Positions 39,171-47,502 of a stretch of 64,000 nt of DNA are shown one piece after another. Every line of letters starts with the position of its first letter. Position 1 is the first letter of the stretch. Both the position numbers and the translations under genes were made by a program. The notes below the pieces were generated by a model. The model had not been told where the DNA came from and did not search any database. It saw only the letters and a program-made list of their open reading frames with translations. The stretch comes from Profundicola chukchiensis. Lineage in GTDB: Bacteria; Bacteroidota; Bacteroidia; Flavobacteriales; Weeksellaceae. Location of the stretch: positions 1-64,000 of the forward strand of contig NZ_JANAIE010000005.1 of NCBI RefSeq assembly GCF_029664245.1. Reading direction: 5' to 3'.

Positions 39171-39482
39171 TTCAGTCGGCTTGTCGCTTATTTCGATTTA
39201 GAATTAAGAGGAAAGTCCGGACACCATAGTGCGACGCAATGGGTAACACCCATCACTCTAAATCTCTGATTTTGGGGAGGACCAGTGCAACAGAAAGTAT
39301 GTACAGTTCGGCTGTAGTGAAACCAGGTAAACTCTGTGTGGTGCAATGCTATGTATATCAGCTGTTAAGAGTTGCACGCTCGATGCTGAGGGGTAAGCAG
39401 CTAGAGCATTGCAGTAATGTAATGCCCAGATAAATGACAAGCAATCGTTTCGACGAGAACAGAATCCGGCTTATAGACTGAA
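39171..39482 (+). ncRNA. rnpB: RNase P RNA
   Basis: About 312 nt. The ends pair (TTCAGTC at 39171-39177 with GACTGAA at 39476-39482, P1). The conserved core is present on both sides: GAGGAAAGTCCGGACACCA near 39210 and ACAGAATCCGGCTTAT near 39460, which together form P4 and the J elements. It is the catalytic RNA that matures tRNA 5' ends. Exact ends are set by the P1 pairing. Confidence 0.95.
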
Positions 39483-39498
39483 TTTTTTTTTAAAATCT

Positions 39499-39537
39499 AA
39501 CACTCATAACTTTCCATAGCTATGGGTGTTTTTTTTA
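39499..39537 (+). terminator. intrinsic terminator after rnpB
   Basis: Ten-bp stem (39499-39508 with 39521-39530, one G.U) with a 12-nt loop and a run of eight Ts. The RNA between P1 and this hairpin would be trimmed. Confidence 0.88.
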
Positions 39538-39696
39538 TTTAATTGAAACTAATCCTTTCAGCTAAAATCTTTAAAAATATGATAAAAGTTATGTTTTTAA
39601 TGATTACTTCAGGCTTTGATTGAATTTAATATAAAATTTAACACATAATTATTCTTATTTTTTGAAGTCTATATAAATTAAATCAAAATAAATCCT

Positions 39697-39704
39697 TAAT
39701 TTTG
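39697..39704 (+). promoter_or_regulatory. guaB -7 box
   Basis: TAATTTTG fits TAnnTTTG; the predicted start near 39710 leaves a leader of only about 12 nt. A short out-of-frame ATG at 39715 precedes the guaB ATG. Confidence 0.55.
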
Positions 39705-39721
39705 TTCGGCAAAAATGCACT

Positions 39722-41191
39722 ATGTCTTTAGCCGATAAAATTGTACAAGAAGGATACACATTCGATGATCTTTTACTTGTCCCAGCTTACTCCCAAACAC
39801 TTCCATCCGAAGTAAATATAGAAACGAAATTAACCGAGAGAATCCAACTGCAAATTCCAATTGTGAGTGCTGCTATGGATACTGTATCTGAATCAAAGCT
39901 AGCAATTGCTTTGGCAAGAGAAGGTGGTTTGTCTTTCATTCATAAAAACATGTCTATTAAGCGTCAAGCACAAGAAATTGACTTGGTAAAACGCTCGGAG
40001 AATGGAATGATATCAGATCCTATCACACTTCGTCCTGATCAAGTACTACAAGATGCAGAGGACTTAATGCGTAAATATAAAATTTCAGGTTTACCTGTTA
40101 TTACAGAAGATAACAGCTTGATTGGAATCTTAACCAATCGCGATATCAGATACCAAACAGACATGCAACAAAGAGTTGTAGATGTTATGACCAAAGAAAA
40201 TTTGGTTACTTCTGATTTCAATACTAGTCTGGAAGATGCTAAAGAAATTTTATTAAAAAATAGAATCGAGAAGTTACCTATTGTAGATAAAAACAATAAA
40301 CTTATAGGTTTAATTACCATTAAGGATATCGATAATTTAGCTGAATTCCCTAATTCTTGTAAAGACAGCCAAGGTAGATTGCGTGTTGGAGCAGGTGTTG
40401 GAGTAGGTGCAGATACGCTAGAGCGTGTACAAGCTTTAGTTGATAAAGGGGTAGATATTATTGCTATTGACTCGGCTCACGGACACTCACAAGGAGTAAT
40501 CAACAAATTAAAAGAAGTAAGAAATGCTTTTCCAGATTTAGATTTGGTAGGTGGAAATATTGTAACTGCTGAAGCTGCTAAAATGTTGATTGATGCAGGG
40601 GCAAACGCTTTAAAAGTTGGAGTTGGACCAGGGTCAATTTGTACTACACGCGTTGTAGCAGGTGTTGGAGTTCCACAACTTTCAGCAATTTATGATGTGT
40701 ATGAATATGCTAAACAGCACAATGTTTCAGTAATTGCAGATGGAGGAATTAAATTGTCGGGAGATATCGTAAAAGCTATTGCTTCAGGTGCCAACTGTGT
40801 TATGTTAGGTGGTTTATTCGCTGGAACAGAGGAAGCGCCAGGTGAAGAGGTTATTTTCCAAGGAAGAAAGTTCAAGATTTACCAAGGTATGGGATCTTTG
40901 GCTGCAATGAAACGTGGAAGTAGCGATAGATATTTCCAAAATAAAGGAGTTGAAGCTAAAAAATTAGTTCCAGAAGGAATTGAAGGTAGAGTTCCTTATA
41001 AAGGACCTGTTAAAGATGTTGTTTACCAATTATGCGGTGGGCTTCGTTCGGGAATGGGTTACTGCGGAACAGAAACGATTCAAGATCTGATCGAGAATTC
41101 TAAAATGGTGAGAATTACAAATGCAGGTTTACAAGAAAGTCATCCGCATGACATCACTATTACCAAAGAAGCACCAAACTATTCTATATAA
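39722..41191 (+). CDS. guaB: inosine-5'-monophosphate dehydrogenase
   Basis: 489 aa. Oxidises IMP to XMP, the committed step of GMP synthesis. Two CBS domains occupy roughly residues 95-205. The catalytic Cys307 lies in [19 protein letters not shown], and the mobile flap includes RGSSDRYFQ. The TIM-barrel start [13 protein letters not shown] is typical. Own promoter and terminator, so probably a single-gene transcript. Confidence 0.98.
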   Translation: MSLADKIVQEGYTFDDLLLVPAYSQTLPSEVNIETKLTERIQLQIPIVSAAMDTVSESKLAIALAREGGLSFIHKNMSIKRQAQEIDLVKRSENGMISDPITLRPDQVLQDAEDLMRKYKISGLPVITEDNSLIGILTNRDIRYQTDMQQRVVDVMTKENLVTSDFNTSLEDAKEILLKNRIEKLPIVDKNNKLIGLITIKDIDNLAEFPNSCKDSQGRLRVGAGVGVGADTLERVQALVDKGVDIIAIDSAHGHSQGVINKLKEVRNAFPDLDLVGGNIVTAEAAKMLIDAGANALKVGVGPGSICTTRVVAGVGVPQLSAIYDVYEYAKQHNVSVIADGGIKLSGDIVKAIASGANCVMLGGLFAGTEEAPGEEVIFQGRKFKIYQGMGSLAAMKRGSSDRYFQNKGVEAKKLVPEGIEGRVPYKGPVKDVVYQLCGGLRSGMGYCGTETIQDLIENSKMVRITNAGLQESHPHDITITKEAPNYSI

Positions 41192-41222
41192 TATATAGGT
41201 GTAATAAATATAATTGAATTTA

Positions 41223-41252
41223 AATCGGCTTAGAAATAGGCCGATTTTTTTT
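41223..41252 (+). terminator. intrinsic terminator after guaB
   Basis: Stem AATCGGC (41223-41229) with GCCGATT (41240-41246), then a run of Ts. Confidence 0.85.
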
Positions 41253-41490
41253 GATTAAAATTTTAGCGTGATTCTTAAGAACTACAAGCTACCATAAATT
41301 GCAAATCCTTTATTTAATATTATATTTAGAAAGCACTTAGTTAATTAAAAGTGTCTCTAGAATTTTGGCTTGAGGTTAAATTAGAGAAGTACTTAAAAGT
41401 GTTAATAATATGTTAAGGTAGTCGTAATTTATCATAATTAAATAAAATTATTTATATGTTAGTGGTTGATAAACAAAAACTTAATGTATT

Positions 41491-42000
41491 ATGAAAAAAT
41501 TATTTCTATTAGTTGCAGCATTTTTTATGATGAATGCCATGAATGCACAAACAGGATTAGGAGTCAACGGAGGACTTCTAGTTGGAATGGCAAAAGCAGA
41601 ATTTGACGGATTTAGTTCGTCTAATTCAGAAGTCGGTTTCTATGCGGGAGTATTCAAGCAATTCCCTATGGGAGAAGGATTTGAACTTCAACCTGCATTG
41701 AACGCCACAGTTTTAGATGGTGAGTTTGGATTACAATTACCTATTATAGCAAAGTATTATGTTGCTCAAGGTTTTAATATTCAAGCAGGACCACAACTAA
41801 TGATGTTCTTCGAGGACGCAGGAGACGACTTTACTAATTTTAATTTTGCTTTAGCAGTGGGTGCAGGTTATGATATTACACCTAATTTGCTGGCTGAGTT
41901 ACGCTATGGACTACAATTAAACAATTATTATACTGGTAGCGCTAGCGATTTCTCTTATAAGATTAATACTCTAAACGTTGGAGTAGGATATAAGTTCTAA
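41491..42000 (+). CDS. small outer-membrane beta-barrel protein, first of two paralogs
   Basis: 169 aa with a signal peptide (MKKLFLLVAAFFMMNAMNAQ). The mature part is a series of amphipathic strands (GLGVNGGLLVGMA, VGFYAGVFKQFPMG, NTLNVGVGYKF) ending in Phe, the pattern of the OmpA/OmpW-like 8-strand family common in Bacteroidota. GFNIQAGPQL is nearly identical to GFNIQAGPQI in the next gene. Role unknown; possibly structural or a small porin. Confidence 0.82.
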   Translation: MKKLFLLVAAFFMMNAMNAQTGLGVNGGLLVGMAKAEFDGFSSSNSEVGFYAGVFKQFPMGEGFELQPALNATVLDGEFGLQLPIIAKYYVAQGFNIQAGPQLMMFFEDAGDDFTNFNFALAVGAGYDITPNLLAELRYGLQLNNYYTGSASDFSYKINTLNVGVGYKF

Positions 42001-42020
42001 ACTTACTGTTTTGAGTTTTG

Positions 42021-42056
42021 AAAAGCCGTTTTGATTTAGTCAAAACGGCTTTTTTA
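42021..42056 (+). terminator. intrinsic terminator between the two barrel genes
   Basis: Perfect 14-bp stem (42021-42034 with 42040-42053), 5-nt loop, flanked by A and T tracts. Confidence 0.95.
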
Positions 42057-42066
42057 TTATTCAACC

Positions 42067-42084
42067 ATGTAACATGAGTTACAT
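42067..42084. promoter_or_regulatory. 18-bp palindrome, candidate operator
   Basis: ATGTAAC (42067-42073) and GTTACAT (42078-42084) flank a 4-bp centre. The spacing resembles Crp/Fnr-family operators. It lies in the spacer upstream of the second barrel gene. No regulator is known, and the call is tentative. Confidence 0.35.
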
Positions 42085-42268
42085 TTTATTGAAGTTTTGA
42101 AAACTTTTTTAATAAAAATATTCTCCATTTAATCAGTTGTAAATTAATTATTTATGCATAGTAAAGGTTGTTTTTAAGATGGCGATCGTAAAATTTAACA
42201 CAAGTGATAAATTGGCTTTGGCACAGCAGTTGAATAATACCACAGCATAACTTAAAAAATTAAATACA

Positions 42269-42913
42269 ATGAAAAAGTTAGTTTTATCAGCTGCAGTTGC
42301 AGTAATGGGAATGATTGGAATGAATGCACAGAATGTAAATACGGAAGCATTACAGATTGGAGCAAGAGCTGGTTACAATATGTCGAACCTAAGAGGTGAT
42401 ACACCAGAAGGATTAGATACTAAATCTTTAAGTGGATTCCACGCTGGTTTATTTGTGGAGGTTCCAGTTTCAGAGAGATTCTCTATTCAACCAGAAGTTA
42501 TGTACTCTACACAAGGTGCAAAAACTGAAGGAGAATTTTTAGGAGTTAATGGAAGTACTGAATTAAAAACTCAATACCTTAACGTTCCGGTATTAGCGAA
42601 ATTCTATATCGCAGACGGATTTAACATTCAGGCAGGTCCTCAGATTGGATTCTTAACAGGAGCTGAGTACGAAAGTAAAGTTGGATCAATTAGTACTACA
42701 GTTGATGATGCAACAGATGGTATGAAAGGAACAGACTTTGGTCTATTGTTAGGTGCTGGTTATAAATCACCAATGGGTCTTACAATCGATGCTAGATATA
42801 ACTTAGGTTTATCTAACGTTTATGACGAAGATTCTGAAATGTTCGAAAACGTAGGAACTGACAACGATTTCAAAAACGGTGTATTCCAAGTAGGTATTGG
42901 ATACCAATTCTAA
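42269..42913 (+). CDS. outer-membrane beta-barrel protein, second paralog
   Basis: 214 aa with signal peptide (ending MIGMNAQ). Similar strand pattern to the upstream gene but with longer loops: LQIGARAGYNMSNL, FSIQPEVMYSTQGAK, GFNIQAGPQIGFL, GVFQVGIGYQF, again ending in Phe. It resembles the PorT/OMP_b-brl_2 family of Bacteroidota. It has its own upstream region and terminator, so it is regulated apart from its paralog. Confidence 0.85.
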   Translation: MKKLVLSAAVAVMGMIGMNAQNVNTEALQIGARAGYNMSNLRGDTPEGLDTKSLSGFHAGLFVEVPVSERFSIQPEVMYSTQGAKTEGEFLGVNGSTELKTQYLNVPVLAKFYIADGFNIQAGPQIGFLTGAEYESKVGSISTTVDDATDGMKGTDFGLLLGAGYKSPMGLTIDARYNLGLSNVYDEDSEMFENVGTDNDFKNGVFQVGIGYQF

Positions 42914-42941
42914 TATTATTTAGAGAAAAATAGAATAAATG

Positions 42942-42966
42942 AACCCACTTCGGTGGGTTTTTTTTA
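42942..42966 (+). terminator. intrinsic terminator with UUCG tetraloop
   Basis: Seven-bp stem AACCCAC (42942-42948) with GTGGGTT (42953-42959), closed by a C(TTCG)G tetraloop, then a long T tract. Confidence 0.95.
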
Positions 42967-43049
42967 TTTTTATACTTTTTATAAATAACGCAATAGAAAA
43001 TAGCTTTAACCTTTCAAGTTTTTCTATTCTTTATTTTCAATTAAAATAG

Positions 43050-43057
43050 TAACTTTG
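43050..43057 (+). promoter_or_regulatory. sucAB -7 box
   Basis: TAACTTTG fits the consensus and gives a start near 43063, about 26 nt before the ATG. The -33 region lacks a clear TTG. Confidence 0.6.
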
Positions 43058-43088
43058 TACTTATATTATAATTCGATTAAATTAAAAT

Positions 43089-45845
43089 ATGGATCGATTT
43101 TCTTTTCTAAATGCTGTGCATGCAGAATACATAGATAGCCTCTATGAAAAATACAAACAATTCCCTGATTCGGTTGATGCTTCATGGCGTACCTTCTTTC
43201 AAGGATACGACTTTGGCTCACAAAGCTATAATGGTTTTTCGGTCCAGGAACTTGTAGACAACCAATCTGGTGTAACCGGAGTTCCCGAAGAAATTCAAAA
43301 GGAATTCAAGGTCATTGACTTGATCAACGGATACCGAAAGAGAGGTCACTTGTTTACAAAAACAAACCCTGTTCGTACCAGAAGAACTTATACACCAACC
43401 CTAGATCTAGAGAATTTTGGACTAAGTCAAGACGATTTAGATAAAAAATTCGAAGCTGGAAACATTCTAGGAATAGGTGAAAAAGCTACTTTGAGCGAGA
43501 TTGTTCAACACCTAGAAGATATGTACTGCGATTCTATCGGGATCGAATATATGTACATTCGTGACCCAGAAATTATTTCTTGGATTCAGAATTGGTTGAA
43601 TAAAAACTTAAAGCAACCTATTCTTTCTAAGGAAGAAAAAAGACAGGCGCTTCATAAGTTAAATGAAGCCGTGGCTTTTGAACGCTTTTTACATACCAAA
43701 TTCGTTGGTCAAAAAAGATTCTCAGTAGAAGGGAACGAATCTATTATCCCAGCTTTAGATGAAATTATTCACCGAGGAGCTGAACAAGGAGTAGAGGAGT
43801 TTGTAGTAGGTATGGCACACCGTGGACGCTTAAACGTTCTTGCCAATGTGTTTAGAAAATCTTACTCTCAGATTTTCTCTGAGTTCGAAAAGAAAGATTT
43901 TGAAGATGAGTTCTTTGATGGTGACGTTAAATATCACTTAGGTTCATCTACCTTAACTAAAACCCCAAGTGGGAAAGAAGTTAAGATAAACTTAGCTCCA
44001 AACCCTTCTCACTTAGAAACTGTGAACGCGGTTGTTGAAGGTATCACAAGAGCTAAAATTGACCTTAAATATAATAATGACTACAAAAAGGCAATGCCAA
44101 TCCTAATTCATGGAGACGCTGCGATTGCTGGTCAAGGTATTGTATATGAGGTGATTCAAATGGAAGACCTAGACGGATATAAAACCGGAGGTACTGTTCA
44201 TATCGTATTGAATAACCAAATTGGATTTACAACCAATTACTTAGATGGTAGATCAAGTACATATTGTACAGATTTAGCAAAAGTAAACTTAAATCCAGTT
44301 TTACATGTGAATGCAGACGACGTAGAAGCTGTAATTCACGCTGTACGTTTTGCGGTTGATTTCAGAAATGAATTCCAATCAGACGTATTCATCGATTTAT
44401 TAGGATATAGAAAATATGGTCACAACGAAGGTGATGAGCCTCGTTTTACCCAGCCAAAATTATATAAAGCTATTGCTAAACATAGCAATACAAGAGAAAT
44501 CTATAAAGAGAAGTTAGAGAAAGAAGGTATTGTTGGAGATGATTTCATTGCTGAGATGGAAGAGGACTTCAAGAATATTCTAGAAAATCATTTTGAAGCT
44601 TCGAAAAAGATTGAGAAAAATGCTTTAGATCCATTTATGCCAGACTTATGGGAAGATTATACCATTCGTCGCGAAGAGGAAATGTTAGCTGAAATCGATA
44701 CTACTTTCCCGGCAGAAAAGATCAAGGAAATCTCTAAGAGCATTACGACACTTCCAGAAGGTAAAAACTTCATTAGAAAAGAAGTTCGCTTACATGATCA
44801 ACGCCACAAAATGGTGTTCGAAGACAACCAAATCGACTGGGGAATGGCAGAACTATTGGCTTATGGTTCGCTATTGTCAGAAGGATTTGATGTAAGAGTA
44901 TCTGGAGAAGACGTAGAAAGAGGTACATTCTCGCATCGCCACGCAGTTATTAAAACCGAAGACGCAGAAGAAGAGTTTATTTTATTAAATAATCTGAAAG
45001 GCGATCAAGGAAGAATGCAGATTTATAACTCACTATTATCTGAGTACGCTGTATTAGGATTTGACTATGGGTACGCTATGGCAGCTCCAAAAACTTTAAC
45101 GATTTGGGAAGCACAGTTTGGGGATTTCTCCAATGGAGCACAAATTGTTACAGACCAATACATCTCTGCAGCAGAAGATAAATGGAAAATCCAAAATGGA
45201 TTAGTTCAATTCTTGCCTCACGGTTACGAAGGTCAAGGTGCTGAGCACTCTTCGGCTCGTGTAGAAAGATACCTGCAAATGTGTGCACAAGGTAATATGA
45301 TTATTGCTAACTGTACTACACCAGCTAACTTCTTCCACTTGTTGAGAAGACAAATGAAAGCTGATTACCGTAAGCCATTGGTGATATTTACACCTAAGAG
45401 TTTATTGCGTCATCCAAGAGTGAACGCAACTATCGAAGAATTATCAGAAGGAGCATTCCAACCGATTATTCAAGATGAGGTTAAGAGCAAAAAGAAAGTA
45501 GAAAGAGTTGTATTCTGTACTGGTAAATTATATTATGATTTACTAGAGAAGAAAGAGGAAATTAAAGATGAAAAAGTTGCTTTAGTTAGATTAGAACAAC
45601 TATATCCTTTACATAAAGACAAAATGCAAGAAATTATTTCTTCTTATCCAAACGCAGATTTAGTTTGGGCACAAGAAGAGCCAGAAAATATGGGTGCGTG
45701 GTCATTTATTTTAATGCACCTAAGAGAACTACCTTGGAAGCTTATTTCGCCAAAAGCGAGTGCTGCTCCGGCTTCAGGTTCATATAAAAGATGGAGCGTA
45801 AACCAAGAAAGAGTGATCAATAACGTATTTAACTTAAACGAATAA
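43089..45845 (+). CDS. sucA: 2-oxoglutarate dehydrogenase E1 component
   Basis: 918 aa thiamine-diphosphate enzyme of the TCA cycle. N-terminal FLNAVHAEYIDSLYEKYKQF is typical; the active site includes VVGMAHRGRLNVLANVF and IHGDAAIAGQGIVYE, then GYRKYGHNEGDEPRFTQPKLY. The C-terminal transketolase-like domain has LPHGYEGQGAEHSSAR. It decarboxylates 2-oxoglutarate and passes the succinyl group to SucB, encoded 16 nt downstream. Confidence 0.98.
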   Translation: MDRFSFLNAVHAEYIDSLYEKYKQFPDSVDASWRTFFQGYDFGSQSYNGFSVQELVDNQSGVTGVPEEIQKEFKVIDLINGYRKRGHLFTKTNPVRTRRTYTPTLDLENFGLSQDDLDKKFEAGNILGIGEKATLSEIVQHLEDMYCDSIGIEYMYIRDPEIISWIQNWLNKNLKQPILSKEEKRQALHKLNEAVAFERFLHTKFVGQKRFSVEGNESIIPALDEIIHRGAEQGVEEFVVGMAHRGRLNVLANVFRKSYSQIFSEFEKKDFEDEFFDGDVKYHLGSSTLTKTPSGKEVKINLAPNPSHLETVNAVVEGITRAKIDLKYNNDYKKAMPILIHGDAAIAGQGIVYEVIQMEDLDGYKTGGTVHIVLNNQIGFTTNYLDGRSSTYCTDLAKVNLNPVLHVNADDVEAVIHAVRFAVDFRNEFQSDVFIDLLGYRKYGHNEGDEPRFTQPKLYKAIAKHSNTREIYKEKLEKEGIVGDDFIAEMEEDFKNILENHFEASKKIEKNALDPFMPDLWEDYTIRREEEMLAEIDTTFPAEKIKEISKSITTLPEGKNFIRKEVRLHDQRHKMVFEDNQIDWGMAELLAYGSLLSEGFDVRVSGEDVERGTFSHRHAVIKTEDAEEEFILLNNLKGDQGRMQIYNSLLSEYAVLGFDYGYAMAAPKTLTIWEAQFGDFSNGAQIVTDQYISAAEDKWKIQNGLVQFLPHGYEGQGAEHSSARVERYLQMCAQGNMIIANCTTPANFFHLLRRQMKADYRKPLVIFTPKSLLRHPRVNATIEELSEGAFQPIIQDEVKSKKKVERVVFCTGKLYYDLLEKKEEIKDEKVALVRLEQLYPLHKDKMQEIISSYPNADLVWAQEEPENMGAWSFILMHLRELPWKLISPKASAAPASGSYKRWSVNQERVINNVFNLNE

Positions 45846-45861
45846 AAAACCACATCAAAAT

Positions 45862-47097
45862 ATGAGTGTACTAGAAATGAAAGTCCCTTCACCGGGAGAG
45901 TCCATTACAGAAGTTGAAATTGCAACTTGGTTAGTCGAAGACGGAGATTATGTAACTAAAGACCAACCAATTGCTGAGGTAGATTCAGATAAAGCTACCC
46001 TAGAATTACCTGCAGAAGAAAGTGGTATTATTACCCTTAAAGCAGAGGAAGGTGATGTGGTAAAAGTAGGAGGCGTGGTTTGTCTTATCGACATGAGCGC
46101 AGAAAAACCTGCTGATGCCGACAAAGAAGCACCTAAAGCTAAAGAAGAAGCTCCTAAGGAAGAGCCTGCAAAACCTGCAGCGCCTAAAGAAGAGCCAAAA
46201 TCTTATGCAACGGGTTCAGCATCTCCTGCGGCTAAGAAAATTATTGCAGAGAAAGAAATCGACGCTTCTCAAATCAAAGGTACGGGCAAAGATGGTCGTA
46301 TCACTAAAGCAGACGCTGAGAGCTTTGTTCCTTCTATGGGAACTGCACCAGCCTACGCTAATAGAGGAGTGGAGCGCAAGAAATTATCTCGTTTAAGAAG
46401 ATCTTTATCAGAAAGATTAGTTTCTGTTAAGAACGAAACAGCGATGTTAACTACCTTCAACGAGGTTGATATGTCTGCTATCTTCGAATTGAGAAATAAA
46501 TACAAAGAAGAGTTCAAAGCTAAGCATGGTGTAGGATTAGGCTTTATGTCTTTCTTTACAAAAGCTGTTGTACGTGCGTTGCAAGCTTTCCCAGAAGTTA
46601 ACGCTATGATCGACGGAGACTACAAAGTTTCTTACGATTTCATGGATATTTCTATCGCCGTATCAGGTCCAAAAGGATTGATGGTACCAGTTGTTAGAAA
46701 TGCTGAAATGTTAACTTTCAGAGGAGTTGAGCAAAACATTAAAGATTTAGCAATCAAAGTACGCGATGGGAAAATTTCTATCGATGAAATGACTGGAGGA
46801 ACCTTTACAATTACCAACGGAGGAGTTTTCGGATCTATGTTATCAACACCGATCATCAACCCACCTCAATCTGCAATCTTAGGAATGCACAACATTGTTG
46901 AGCGTCCAGTGGTTAAAAACGGAGGAATCTCTATTGCGCCAATCATGTTCGTAGCACTTTCTTATGACCACAGAATTATCGACGGTAGAGAGTCTGTTGG
47001 ATTCTTAGTAACGGTTAAAGAAGCATTAGAAAACCCAGCAGAATTATTGATGGGTGGTACAGACGATGCTAGCATCAGACGTGCATTAGAGCTATAA
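45862..47097 (+). CDS. sucB: dihydrolipoamide succinyltransferase (E2)
   Basis: 411 aa. One lipoyl domain with the modified Lys44 in EVDSDKATLELP, a Lys/Pro/Ala/Glu-rich linker, an E1/E3-binding domain (ATGSASPAAKKIIAEKEID), and the catalytic domain ending with the acyltransferase motif SYDHRIIDGRE. Together with SucA and Lpd it forms the 2-oxoglutarate dehydrogenase complex. No lpd gene is adjacent. Confidence 0.98.
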   Translation: MSVLEMKVPSPGESITEVEIATWLVEDGDYVTKDQPIAEVDSDKATLELPAEESGIITLKAEEGDVVKVGGVVCLIDMSAEKPADADKEAPKAKEEAPKEEPAKPAAPKEEPKSYATGSASPAAKKIIAEKEIDASQIKGTGKDGRITKADAESFVPSMGTAPAYANRGVERKKLSRLRRSLSERLVSVKNETAMLTTFNEVDMSAIFELRNKYKEEFKAKHGVGLGFMSFFTKAVVRALQAFPEVNAMIDGDYKVSYDFMDISIAVSGPKGLMVPVVRNAEMLTFRGVEQNIKDLAIKVRDGKISIDEMTGGTFTITNGGVFGSMLSTPIINPPQSAILGMHNIVERPVVKNGGISIAPIMFVALSYDHRIIDGRESVGFLVTVKEALENPAELLMGGTDDASIRRALEL

Positions 47098-47125
47098 ACA
47101 GTATATTTTTAATATAAAATTAATT

Positions 47126-47166
47126 AAACTTTCAAGGTATGTATTTATCTTGAAAGTTTTTTTTTG
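47126..47166 (+). terminator. intrinsic terminator after sucB
   Basis: Perfect 11-bp stem (47126-47136 with 47149-47159), 12-nt loop, then nine Ts. Confidence 0.92.
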
Positions 47167-47236
47167 GGCGAATTTTCAGCAGGTTTTTTTCAATGGATGA
47201 AAAAAAACGGCAGAAAACCGCGCTTTCCCGCCAATA

Positions 47237-47330
47237 TTTGGCCTGTGTGCTTACAAAAAATCTCGTGGAAAGAGTTTGTGCAAGCACGCCACTTTTCCAC
47301 TTCGTTTTTTGTAGAAGCACACAAACCAAA
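47237..47330. repeat. long imperfect inverted repeat
   Basis: About 94 bp folding on itself with some 35 paired bases. Arms: 47237-47241 with 47326-47330; 47244-47252 with 47315-47323; 47253-47260 with 47305-47312; 47265-47272 with 47293-47300; 47274-47275 with 47291-47292; 47278-47280 with 47285-47287. Outside it, CAGAAA (47211-47216) can pair with TTTCTG (47334-47339). No transposase is nearby. It may be a MITE- or REP-like element or a structured RNA. Confidence 0.7.
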
Positions 47331-47502
47331 GGATTTCTGTACAATCGCTTTCGCGCTCTGAGTCTAACATATCTACCAAGCAAAAGCTTATTATATTTTT
47401 TAAAGAATCGAACTTCACTGATGGCTATTCTCCCGACTTTCTCTACCTAAAAATAGCCTAAGTTTAATAAAAACCTTATTTTTACATTATAAATTCTACA
47501 TT

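Larger units (their letters stand above)
47098..47502. other. 405-bp spacer between sucB and the mutase gene
   Basis: It holds the sucB terminator (47126-47166), then about 190 bp that look richer in G and C than the surroundings and carry a long imperfect inverted repeat (47237-47330). Open frames occur on both strands there but have no credible protein pattern. From about 47400 the sequence returns to AT-rich spacer before the ATG at 47503. Confidence 0.7.

Noticed and set aside
39072-39440. Small open frames on both strands within 39072-39440
   Set aside because: This stretch is RNase P RNA and the 5' part of sufE; the frames are chance.
47132-47450. Overlapping open frames on both strands in the sucB-mutase spacer (65-85 codons)
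   Set aside because: They overlap each other and the terminator and inverted repeat, with no protein-like pattern or start context; open frames here follow from the base composition.
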